From: an uncultured Lachnospiraceae bacterium
Lineage (GTDB): Bacteria > Bacillota > Clostridia > Lachnospirales > Lachnospiraceae
Direction of reading: 5' to 3'
DNA length: 64,000 nucleotides
NCBI GenBank assembly: GCA_910584725.1
Contig: CAJUBE010000007.1
Location: forward strand, 70,887-134,886
Shown: in pieces, positions 51,571-58,713 of the stretch
How the letters are laid out: each line of letters begins with the position of its first letter
How positions within the stretch are numbered: position 1 is the first letter of the stretch
The notes under the pieces: model-generated
Database searches by the model: none
Told to the model about the DNA's origin: nothing
The model's input: the letters and a program-made list of their open reading frames with translations, nothing else
Program-made: the position numbers and the translations under genes

Positions 51571-52503
51571 TTACGCCGCCTTCACAAGCTGGTATGCCCT
51601 GTCGATCATAGGGTTACCGTCCATCGTGCGCATAAAGAGATTCTCGCTATAGTTTGCCGTCCGGCGGAGCGGCTTTGCGTGGGTGGCAAAATCAGACACC
51701 GCGTTGACAAAGCGGTAAGCGTTATTCCCCACGCCCCGCAGGTCGGGCGCGTCATAATAACGCCGCAGCATATCCGCCCGCAGTTTCATGGTATTTTTCT
51801 CCTGCATGGGCGTCGCCTCCTTCTCCAGCGGGAGTAACTGCTCCACATACTCCTTTAACTGGCTGTCGGTCACCTTCTGCCGCCGCAGGCATTCAAACGC
51901 TTCCCCGAGGCTGTCCATGTATGTCTCCGCCATAAAGAGGGTGTCTTTTGCCTCCTGCATCTTGTCACTGATGTTGCCCGTGTGGATCATGGACCATGAC
52001 CGCCGTGCCGTGTCCAGCGCAAGGTTCAGCGTATTGTTGCAGCAGACTCTGATCGGGGTCAGTGCCACCCGAACGGCGCCGCTCCCGTCGTGGGAGTTGC
52101 TGAATACCAGATATGGGGAAATGCGCTCCCCGGCAATGATGTATTCCCTCGGCAGCCTTGCCAGAAGCCACACCCGCTTTCCCTCCTGCAAAGAACCCGC
52201 CGTCTCATAGCGCACGCCGCTCCCGAGCAGCGTGTCCGTAAAGGAGAACGCCTCCCTGTTCTGTATGATCTTATAGCGGTCGCTTACCACACCAAGCACC
52301 TTCCTGTCGCTGTCGCGGACATTTACCTTATACCCGGCAATGGCGTCTCCCCCTTCTGTAAAAATCGGTTCCTGCGCCACTTCCCAGTCCAGCCCCGCGA
52401 GACGCAGCGCGTCCGCTGATGTGGGCGCCTCCTCCACCCTAACACCAAGCCCGTGCCAAGGCTTTTCCCTTGTGTAAAACATGCTTTCTACATTTGATGA
52501 CAT
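51571..52503 (-). CDS. DUF932 phage/plasmid-like protein
   Basis: A 310-aa protein of the DUF932 (TIGR03299) family: PWHGLGVRVEEAPTSADALR, GYKVNVRDSDRKVLGVVSDR, ALTPIRVCCNNTLNLALDTA and WSMIHTGNISDKMQEAKDTL. The family is common on plasmids, phages and integrative elements beside recombination genes; its function is not established. ATG 52503 has GGAGG 8 nt upstream. First gene of the recombination module. Confidence 0.9.
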   Translation of the reverse strand: MSSNVESMFYTREKPWHGLGVRVEEAPTSADALRLAGLDWEVAQEPIFTEGGDAIAGYKVNVRDSDRKVLGVVSDRYKIIQNREAFSFTDTLLGSGVRYETAGSLQEGKRVWLLARLPREYIIAGERISPYLVFSNSHDGSGAVRVALTPIRVCCNNTLNLALDTARRSWSMIHTGNISDKMQEAKDTLFMAETYMDSLGEAFECLRRQKVTDSQLKEYVEQLLPLEKEATPMQEKNTMKLRADMLRRYYDAPDLRGVGNNAYRFVNAVSDFATHAKPLRRTANYSENLFMRTMDGNPMIDRAYQLVKAA

Positions 52504-52543
52504 CTGTTTTTCCTCCATTCTTCTTAAAATTTGGCAAAATTTT

Positions 52544-52570
52544 AGACCAGCGGATCGGCTCCGCTGGTCT
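52544..52570. terminator. 11-bp palindromic stem-loop upstream of DUF932
   Basis: AGACCAGCGGA/TCCGCTGGTCT with a 5-nt loop. On the minus strand it follows the membrane-protein gene at 52702 and is trailed by AAAATTTT; it is probably the terminator of that gene. The remaining AT-rich 130 bp to 52701 show nothing more. Confidence 0.6.
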
Positions 52571-52701
52571 GGCTATGGGAATAATATATATCTATAAATT
52601 ATAAATGTACGATTTTTCTACATTTGCTTTGGAGCAACATCTCTTTGCGGATTTCTCTACAGTCCCATTTTCAGACGAATAGCAACATTTTTCCTGCATA
52701 T

Positions 52702-54018
52702 TTATGACTGAAACTGACCGACCAGCAAATATTCCGTGATACATTCACCATCCACATATAATTGCACTATGATATCCGTCCCGTCTCTGTACGCTAACAA
52801 TGCCACTTCTTCATCCGTGTCAGCTGCGACCCAGTAAAGATTGGTTGATGCTTCATACAGTTCCGCCTGATAACTGTATTCTCCACCCTCGACATAGATA
52901 TCTGCATAACCGACGCTTCCATTCACCGTATCCTCAGAATACATACTGATGTCCATTACGGACTGACCACCTATGATGCCCCCGTAATGTCCCGACAATT
53001 CCCATGCAGGAATAGAATCCTCCATTGCTCCCTGCACTTCACTGTCATACTCCTCCTCGCCTGCCGTTTGATCTATCTCCGAGTCATCAACCGTTTCATC
53101 AGACTTTCTTGACAAATCCACATTGTCTTCTACTGTTTCTTCCATGCCATCCGTCGTGAAATCGTCTTCCTCTATGTACTCATCTGCCGCTTCAAACAAT
53201 CCCTGTCCGTCAATTTGACCACTACTGTCTCCATCCCCCGCATTCTCAAACAGTGCCTCTAAGAGCATTCCTTCTAACAGACTGCAATCCTGTCCATCCA
53301 CGGCAATTGACTGGATCGTACACTCACTCCAATCTTTTGACTGGAAAACAATCGTCAGCAAGCTGCCATTCATTCCATAGCCGTTAAAAGCAACTCTATA
53401 TAAACCTTTGTCAATTTTATCGCTGCTCCACTTTCCTTCGGGACATGCCGTGCGCAATGCTTCTCCAATCGTTATCTCATCACTATATTCGGTAAACTGC
53501 ATTTTACTGACACCTTTAGATTTTATGAATTCCATTCCTCCAATGTAGCGAAATACAAAGAGTAATATACACACATACACCATATATTTTATCAGCCGAG
53601 AAATGTTAAATACCTTAATATACTTTGCAAACTTTGTTTCCAGATCCTCCTTGTCCTCTTGATTCTTCTCAAATATCCCCTTGATATGCTTTTCTAAATA
53701 CCATGCTTCCTCCACATCTCTATGACCAGAAAACTTTCTGAGCGATTTATCAATATAGAATTTACCGTCTTTAATTACTCCTGTATGAGCACCATATTTA
53801 CAATTAAAATTTATCTTATCTTTTTCTCCTAACTCTATCCCTTGTAAAAACGAACAACTTAACCTGTCTTTCAATACTTTCTCTAAATCTTGCACCGAAT
53901 CATATTCTATCGAAATGCCTTTGCTCCTTTTGTGCAATTCCTGCAACACCGTCAAATAAAATGCAGATACCAGAAATGCCAAAAAAATTACCGTAAAAAT
54001 TACCATAAAAAAATCCAT
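52702..54018 (-). CDS. two-helix membrane protein, element cargo
   Basis: 438 residues, not recognised. Hydrophobic segments are at about 4-24 and 143-165. Between them lies a basic cytosolic or external domain; after the second is a small domain ending near 265, an extremely acidic stretch (about 270-345, many Asp/Glu with DGDSSG, EEDD, DDSE), and a beta-rich C-terminal domain (SGHYGGIIGGQSVMDISMYS ... YADIYVEGGEYSYQAELYEA) that looks secreted. ATG 54018 has GGAGG 6 nt upstream. It is divergent from the XRE regulator. It might be a surface or immunity-like protein; no function can be assigned. Confidence 0.7.
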   Translation of the reverse strand: MDFFMVIFTVIFLAFLVSAFYLTVLQELHKRSKGISIEYDSVQDLEKVLKDRLSCSFLQGIELGEKDKINFNCKYGAHTGVIKDGKFYIDKSLRKFSGHRDVEEAWYLEKHIKGIFEKNQEDKEDLETKFAKYIKVFNISRLIKYMVYVCILLFVFRYIGGMEFIKSKGVSKMQFTEYSDEITIGEALRTACPEGKWSSDKIDKGLYRVAFNGYGMNGSLLTIVFQSKDWSECTIQSIAVDGQDCSLLEGMLLEALFENAGDGDSSGQIDGQGLFEAADEYIEEDDFTTDGMEETVEDNVDLSRKSDETVDDSEIDQTAGEEEYDSEVQGAMEDSIPAWELSGHYGGIIGGQSVMDISMYSEDTVNGSVGYADIYVEGGEYSYQAELYEASTNLYWVAADTDEEVALLAYRDGTDIIVQLYVDGECITEYLLVGQFQS

Positions 54019-54146
54019 CTTTTTCCTCCTCGTAAAAATTTTTGCACAATTATATTTGCCGTAAATATTATACGCTTTTAATTATTATTTTGCAAGCAAT
54101 CGTCGAATTATAATAACGATAAATTGAAGTATTGGGAGGTACTATG

Positions 54147-54458
54147 ATGATCGACATCCTTGACCGCATAACTAGTCATCGCATATCGCGTAACTGGACA
54201 GAATATCAACTGGCGCAAAAATCTGGTATTCCGCAATCTACAATTTCAACATGGTATCGTAAAAAGATGCTTCCGACACTCTCATCGTTGGATAAGATAT
54301 GCCGCGCATTTGATATGACAATGGCTCAGTTTCTTTCTGAAAACGATGGGCTGACCGAAATTACCCCCGACCAGAGAGAATTACTTGACAAGTGGGAATT
54401 GCTCTCACCCATCCAGAAAAAAGCGTTTCTTATTCTGATGGACTCTATCGCTCTCTAG
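54147..54458 (+). CDS. XRE-family transcriptional regulator
   Basis: A 103-aa repressor-like protein with an N-terminal HTH (NWTEYQLAQKSGIPQSTIST, then KKMLPTLSSLDKICRAFDMT) and a short C-terminal helical tail (QRELLDKWELLSPIQKKAFL). GGAGG lies 7 nt before ATG 54147; the ATG one codon earlier (54144) is also possible. Divergent from the membrane protein and convergent with the small excisionase-like ORF, it is a likely controller of element genes. Confidence 0.88.
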   Translation: MIDILDRITSHRISRNWTEYQLAQKSGIPQSTISTWYRKKMLPTLSSLDKICRAFDMTMAQFLSENDGLTEITPDQRELLDKWELLSPIQKKAFLILMDSIAL

Positions 54459-54612
54459 TCGGTATTTGCTCAAACACGCTCCTTGGTATCTTCCAATACC
54501 GCCCAAACTTAATCGCAGGGATCATCCTATTCTTAATCATCCGATAAACTGTTGACTGGCTCACCTGCAATCTGTCACAAAATTCTTTGATCGTCATATA
54601 TGATTCTTCCAT
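54445..54612 (-). CDS. 55-aa excisionase-like HTH protein
   Basis: MEESYMTIKEFCDRLQVSQS, then TVYRMIKNRMIPAIKFGRYW and KIPRSVFEQI: a complete MerR/Xis-type winged helix as in helix-turn-helix domain proteins of integrative elements. AAAGGG precedes ATG 54612 by 5 nt. The 3' ends of this gene and the XRE gene overlap by 14 nt. It is the second such protein of the element (the other at 58445), so one may serve excision and the other regulation. Confidence 0.75.
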   Translation of the reverse strand: MEESYMTIKEFCDRLQVSQSTVYRMIKNRMIPAIKFGRYWKIPRSVFEQIPTRER

Positions 54613-54966
54613 TTTTACCCTTTCCGAAGCTTTTGCCTCACTTTAATAAGATTTAAAAAGCGAACACACAGCTATTCAATAGCGCGCAAGAATAATCATG
54701 CTTTCCATTAAAAACATGTTGATAAAAAAACAGAAAATAATAAAATGCAATCCACATACAATTAAAGAATTGTATATACAATTAAAATGCCCAAAACCCT
54801 CATACCCGCAAGCCACGCGCCCTTTCACCTATCTATTTCTCCAGAAAAAGTGCGTACTTGTTAATATATTTATATAATTTAAATATATTAGAAATTATTA
54901 AATAAAGAATATTTATTTAACTAAATTTAATTAGCCAATATAAAGCATGAGGAGGTATCACATTAA
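54613..54966. other. AT-rich intergenic region with candidate oriT
   Basis: 354 bp without a gene, directly upstream of the MobC-like/relaxase pair, the usual place of a transfer origin. It contains ATACAATT/AATTGTAT (54756-54763 with 54768-54775) followed by a third ATACAATT at 54776-54783, and GCTATT/AATAGC near 54671-54683. No nick site can be identified by eye. Confidence 0.35.
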
Positions 54967-55269
54967 ATGAGCAGAACAAAATCAAAAAATAAAGCCATTT
55001 CGATAAGAATCAATGAGACCGATCTAACAACAATCGATCATCTGGCTTCTGCCGCAGGCATGAACAGATCTTCTTATATGTGCCAAAAAAGCCTTTCCGC
55101 AAACTCCAATTTGGAAAAATCATTGCGTGACATGATAAAATCGTGGAATCTGCTAAATGAAATCTACCATGAAATACAAAAAAGCAATGACACACAGTTA
55201 AAACACCATATCCACAAATTACTGAACAAGGAGGATTCAAAATGGAAACTACATCTTATGGAACTCTGA
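54967..55269 (+). CDS. MobC-like ribbon-helix-helix mobilization protein
   Basis: A 100-aa protein: the N-terminal KAISIRINETDLTTIDHLAS and AAGMNRSSYMCQKSL is a ribbon-helix-helix fold as in relaxosome accessory proteins; the C-terminus is helical. GAGGAGG lies 11 nt upstream, rather far. It overlaps the relaxase gene by 28 nt, which is typical for MobC-relaxase pairs; it would bind oriT. Confidence 0.72.
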   Translation: MSRTKSKNKAISIRINETDLTTIDHLASAAGMNRSSYMCQKSLSANSNLEKSLRDMIKSWNLLNEIYHEIQKSNDTQLKHHIHKLLNKEDSKWKLHLMEL

Positions 55270-55781
55270 TTAACAAAGCCGGAAACGGCAAATACACAAA
55301 CCAAGATGCACCAGAAAATCTAATCCGATATATCACCCGTACAAACAGCGAACCTAAAAACGATTTAATCGCATGGGGCGGATTAGGCATTCTCGAATAC
55401 AAAAGCATTAATTCTATAATTGATCAGTTCAGTCTTGTTCAAAAATTACATACCCGTAATGGTAACTTCGGACGTTTTATTGACCATGAAATTTTTTCGT
55501 TTACACCGGAAGGCGAAAGTCTGCTGGACGAAAATAATGTGGATATCGACCGACTTGCAAGAGAAATGGCATATACTTTTTACGAGACAGATCATTGCCA
55601 GGTATTGTACGGCGTCCATTCTCCCGCAGAAGAAGAGGCGCATTTACACATCCACTTTGCGATTAACACTGTCAGCTTTGAAACAGGCAACAAACGCCGC
55701 GAGAACATTAGCCAAACCCGCGAGCGAAATGCGCAGCTCCAGAATATGATTGCTGCCAGACTCCCTAATGACGATATGTAA
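55242..55781 (+). CDS. short MOBP-type relaxase
   Basis: A 179-aa protein with the relaxase core: an early IRYITRTNSE region, then AHLHIHFAINTVSFETG, the H-x-H metal motif and following strand of MOBP relaxases, and INxxR-like ISQTRERNAQLQNMI at the end. The usual first-motif tyrosine must be an early one (Y34-region). Most MOBP relaxases exceed 300 aa and carry extra domains, so this is either a compact form or a truncation; no continuation is seen in the 60 bp that follow. AAGGAGG is 7 nt before the ATG. Confidence 0.72.
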   Translation: METTSYGTLINKAGNGKYTNQDAPENLIRYITRTNSEPKNDLIAWGGLGILEYKSINSIIDQFSLVQKLHTRNGNFGRFIDHEIFSFTPEGESLLDENNVDIDRLAREMAYTFYETDHCQVLYGVHSPAEEEAHLHIHFAINTVSFETGNKRRENISQTRERNAQLQNMIAARLPNDDM

Positions 55782-55840
55782 AGCTGACATCTATTATCAT
55801 CGAATCTGCGGGATGGCTTATCCCATCCCGCAGTCTGAGA

Positions 55841-56128
55841 CTACGATGCTTTAATGAGATTCATCGCCTGCAACAGCGCGGCGCAGTCTTTATACCCCTG
55901 CTGGTGCGCTATTCTGCCATACAGAGCGCCACTTTCTGTATGAAGGGAAACCAGCCGATCCACAACCAACCATTGCTCCTTTTCCAAATTTAACTTGTCA
56001 AACAACTCGATCTGACTGCCGATCTGACTTTGCACTTCTTGATAAAGCTGATTTTCCAATAATGTCTTCGTCATATGCTCATTAACCGCAAAATCCGTAA
56101 TTGCTTCAAAAATATGTTCGTTTGCCAT
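55841..56128 (-). CDS. 95-aa hypothetical helical protein
   Basis: Unrecognised. ANEHIFEAITDFAVNEHMTK, then Gln/Leu-rich helices and a C-terminal GRIAHQQGYKDCAALLQAMN. GGAG lies 9 nt before ATG 56128; the longer in-frame extension to 56215 is rejected because it overlaps a hairpin and has no ribosome-binding site. Convergent with the relaxase gene. Confidence 0.6.
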   Translation of the reverse strand: MANEHIFEAITDFAVNEHMTKTLLENQLYQEVQSQIGSQIELFDKLNLEKEQWLVVDRLVSLHTESGALYGRIAHQQGYKDCAALLQAMNLIKAS

Positions 56129-56179
56129 TTTGCCACGCTCCTTTTTATCCTTCCTACTCTGCCTATGCACGCAAAAAGA

Positions 56180-56222
56180 GGAATATCCTGCTATGTCACA
56201 GGAATATTCCTCCAATCACTTT
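56180..56222. terminator. stem-loop downstream of the PD-(D/E)XK-like gene
   Basis: AGGAATATTCCTGTGACATA on the minus strand pairs with its complement GAGGAATATCCTGCTATGTC region, forming an AT-rich hairpin between the gene at 56243 and the 95-aa ORF. It is a likely terminator. Its left flank repeats the CTTCCTACTCTGC sequence seen at 31029. Confidence 0.45.
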
Positions 56223-56242
56223 TCCCTCCATGTAGCCGTCAA

Positions 56243-57151
56243 CTACACATATTCTGCTACGTCCTCATCAGAAAGATCATATTTCTTCTGGATGATCTTC
56301 TTGATCTCAGCATCCTCATGCCCTAAGTCACGAAGCACCTCTACCGTACCTTGTATGCCCTTTTTTATCCCCTCTTTTAAACCCTCTTTTAAGACACGTT
56401 TTTCTATACGGGCTTCTATTATCGGCTCTATACGGGCTTCTACAAGTGGTTCCACGATCGGCATGAACATCTCCAACAACGCTTCACTCATATTACCATC
56501 TCCTCTCAATTCATAAAACTTCTGCCAGTTTACCTGTGCGCTCACTTCCAGCACGGAATCAGCCATTTCCCTGTCCCCCTGTTCGGTAAGCAGGCTGATC
56601 CTTTTTAACAGTTCCTCCATATCCTGCTTTTCGATCCTGTCCGACAGGGCTTTCAGCCATATGTGCGTATCCGACTCCAATTCTCTGGTGACAATAATCT
56701 GCGTCGGAAACAGAACCGCCCCCTCTATATAGTATATGCCACGATAGGGACACGTTATAGAGTATTGATGGGCTTCAAAATACTTGAAAAGTTCCACTGG
56801 CTTTGCATCCCGGACAAGAGATACCGTGATATCATCTGCTTTTATCGAATCTACGGTTTCCCCATAGGATTTGTACAAACTTGCATATGCACCCACCTTG
56901 TAAAAGGTGTCGATATCCAGATGATCCTGCGGGGACTTATACTCCAGAATATTATGCCCCTTAAATATTTCCCCTATTTCATTTTCAATAGATGCGTCAG
57001 TATCTTTTTTGATAACCAGAAGGTCAATCTCCAGCGGCTTGGTATTCAGATTATATTCCTTGACAAATATCAGATCATCCCTGTTCTTTGCCAGCTCCAG
57101 ATTCATAGCCGCCACAAATCCCGGATGCCACTGTACTTTTGTATCTTTCAT
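56243..57151 (-). CDS. Rpn-like PD-(D/E)XK family protein
   Basis: A 302-aa protein. KPLEIDLLVIKK and GHNILEYKSPQDHLDIDTFY give the D and E-Y-K residues of a PD-(D/E)XK fold as in the Rpn/transposase-associated nuclease group. The second half is helical, with a repeated VEARIE-PIIEARIEKR and EGLKEGIKKGIQG stretch and a C-terminal DLGHEDAEIKKIIQKKYDLS. ATG 57151 has GGAG 7 nt upstream. Such proteins promote recombination or turnover of mobile DNA in other systems; here the exact role is unknown. Confidence 0.72.
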   Translation of the reverse strand: MKDTKVQWHPGFVAAMNLELAKNRDDLIFVKEYNLNTKPLEIDLLVIKKDTDASIENEIGEIFKGHNILEYKSPQDHLDIDTFYKVGAYASLYKSYGETVDSIKADDITVSLVRDAKPVELFKYFEAHQYSITCPYRGIYYIEGAVLFPTQIIVTRELESDTHIWLKALSDRIEKQDMEELLKRISLLTEQGDREMADSVLEVSAQVNWQKFYELRGDGNMSEALLEMFMPIVEPLVEARIEPIIEARIEKRVLKEGLKEGIKKGIQGTVEVLRDLGHEDAEIKKIIQKKYDLSDEDVAEYV

Positions 57152-57228
57152 CCACAATCTCCTTTGTTCTTCTTAATTATAACATATACGGTTCGTATAA
57201 TAAAGCCATTATAATCTGCTTTTTTCCG

Positions 57229-58404
57229 TTACACGCCTCCTCCAACATTCCTTTCCCGCAGACATGCAAGCGCCTGCTCTTTCTTTGCATCCGAAACATG
57301 GGTATAGATATCCATGCTTGTCGTGATACTGGAATGCCCTAACAGTTCCTGCACCACCTTCATGGAAACATCCGACTCAATCAGCAACGTGGCAAAGGTA
57401 TGCCGCAGATCATGGAACCTTATATCTGTAATATCGTACTTTTTGAGAAAAGCATGGTATTTATCCATGAACTGCCTTTGCGGAAGGTAGTCTCCACACA
57501 GATCTGCAAAAACCAGCCCTTGATCCATATAGATCTCCCGATATTTTTGCTTATCTAATTCCTGCCGATCCTTTTGCAGCATCAGCGCAACATACACTTC
57601 GTCCACCATAGGAACCATCCGAATACTCTCCTTTGTCTTAGGCTCCAGAATCTCATACCTTGCGTGTCGGCGTCCTTTTTCATCCGGCTGATCACCCCCG
57701 ATTCTGCACAGGCTATTTTTTATATAGATTCTGCGACTCTGAAAGTCAACGTTTTCCCATTTCAAAGCCATAACCTCACCCTTGCGCATACCCGTATATA
57801 CCGTCGTAACAACAATCGGATAAATTTCTTCGGCTTTTGCCTCCTTTACAATCCGTCTGACCTCCTCCACGTTGAGAACCGCCGCCTCATACTTCTTCTT
57901 TTTAGGGATGGATGTATACCTGTTGGGATTCTCGGACAGCATTTTTAGTTTTACAGCCATATTGAGTGCCGCGCCTATAACAATACTAATAGCCCGAACG
58001 GTCTTACTGTTGTAGCCGTCACTCAGCTTGTCATTATAGTATGCCTGCAATATTTCAGTAGTCACTTGATCCAACGCTGCTTTCCCTATCTGCGTGTCCT
58101 TAATATGCTTTCTGTAGATTCTTATATAACCTTCGTAGGTTGTGATCTTGATCTCATTCTTCTTATAATTCACAAGAAATTGTTCGATCCATTCTTGAAA
58201 AGTCAAACCCGGTTGCTCCTGCTGATCTTTAACGGGCTTCTCAACATTTTTTTCATTTCTCTTTTCCTTTAGCTTTTTCTTAACCTCAGCCTGTGTTTTC
58301 CCATACACAAAATGCCTGACATATTTTTCATCATAAAAAGCCGCACACCACCTTCCATCTTTGCGCTTACATATAGTGCCCTCGCCATTGCTTCTTTTTC
58401 CCAT
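57229..58404 (-). CDS. int: tyrosine-type site-specific integrase
   Basis: A 391-aa integrase. The N-terminal AP2-like arm-binding domain (MGKRSNGEGTICKRKDGRWC) is followed by a SAM-like core-binding domain (about 85-170) and the catalytic domain with R (VYTGMRKGEVMALKW), H-x-x-R (FHDLRHTFATLLIES), H (LLGHSSITTSM) and the nucleophile Y (DIYTHV). ATG 58404 follows AAAGGAG by 6 nt; the upstream extension has no such site. It inserts the element into the tRNA-Leu 3' end, using the 65-bp repeats as cores. Confidence 0.96.
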   Translation of the reverse strand: MGKRSNGEGTICKRKDGRWCAAFYDEKYVRHFVYGKTQAEVKKKLKEKRNEKNVEKPVKDQQEQPGLTFQEWIEQFLVNYKKNEIKITTYEGYIRIYRKHIKDTQIGKAALDQVTTEILQAYYNDKLSDGYNSKTVRAISIVIGAALNMAVKLKMLSENPNRYTSIPKKKKYEAAVLNVEEVRRIVKEAKAEEIYPIVVTTVYTGMRKGEVMALKWENVDFQSRRIYIKNSLCRIGGDQPDEKGRRHARYEILEPKTKESIRMVPMVDEVYVALMLQKDRQELDKQKYREIYMDQGLVFADLCGDYLPQRQFMDKYHAFLKKYDITDIRFHDLRHTFATLLIESDVSMKVVQELLGHSSITTSMDIYTHVSDAKKEQALACLRERNVGGGV

Positions 58405-58444
58405 GATCTTCTCCTTTCCGCGCATAATAAAAGAGAGCTGTGTT

Positions 58445-58618
58445 TCAAGCTCCCTTTTCTCCATTTACCCACTGATTAAATTTTACTTTTGGAATGACAC
58501 GCTTCTTGCCAAGTTCTAATGATGGGATCGTTCCGTTCCTTACCATTTCATAGACATAGCTTCTGCTGATGCCAAGCAGATCGGCTGCCTCTTGGATAGA
58601 ATAAACTAATTTTTCCAT
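58445..58618 (-). CDS. xis: excisionase
   Basis: A 57-aa winged-helix protein: LVYSIQEAADLLGISRSYVY, then NGTIPSLELGKKRVIPK. ATG 58618 has AGGTGG 5 nt upstream and is preferred over the GTG three codons earlier. 40 nt upstream of the integrase gene, its usual place; it directs excision. Confidence 0.92.
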   Translation of the reverse strand: MEKLVYSIQEAADLLGISRSYVYEMVRNGTIPSLELGKKRVIPKVKFNQWVNGEKGA

Positions 58619-58713
58619 ATTTTCCACCTTTCCTTCGATTTTTCCATTGTTTCCAATGAATTATTGGTTTGTACATAGGCGAATTATTTTTTACTAATTA
58701 TGTCTTTTCTTCC

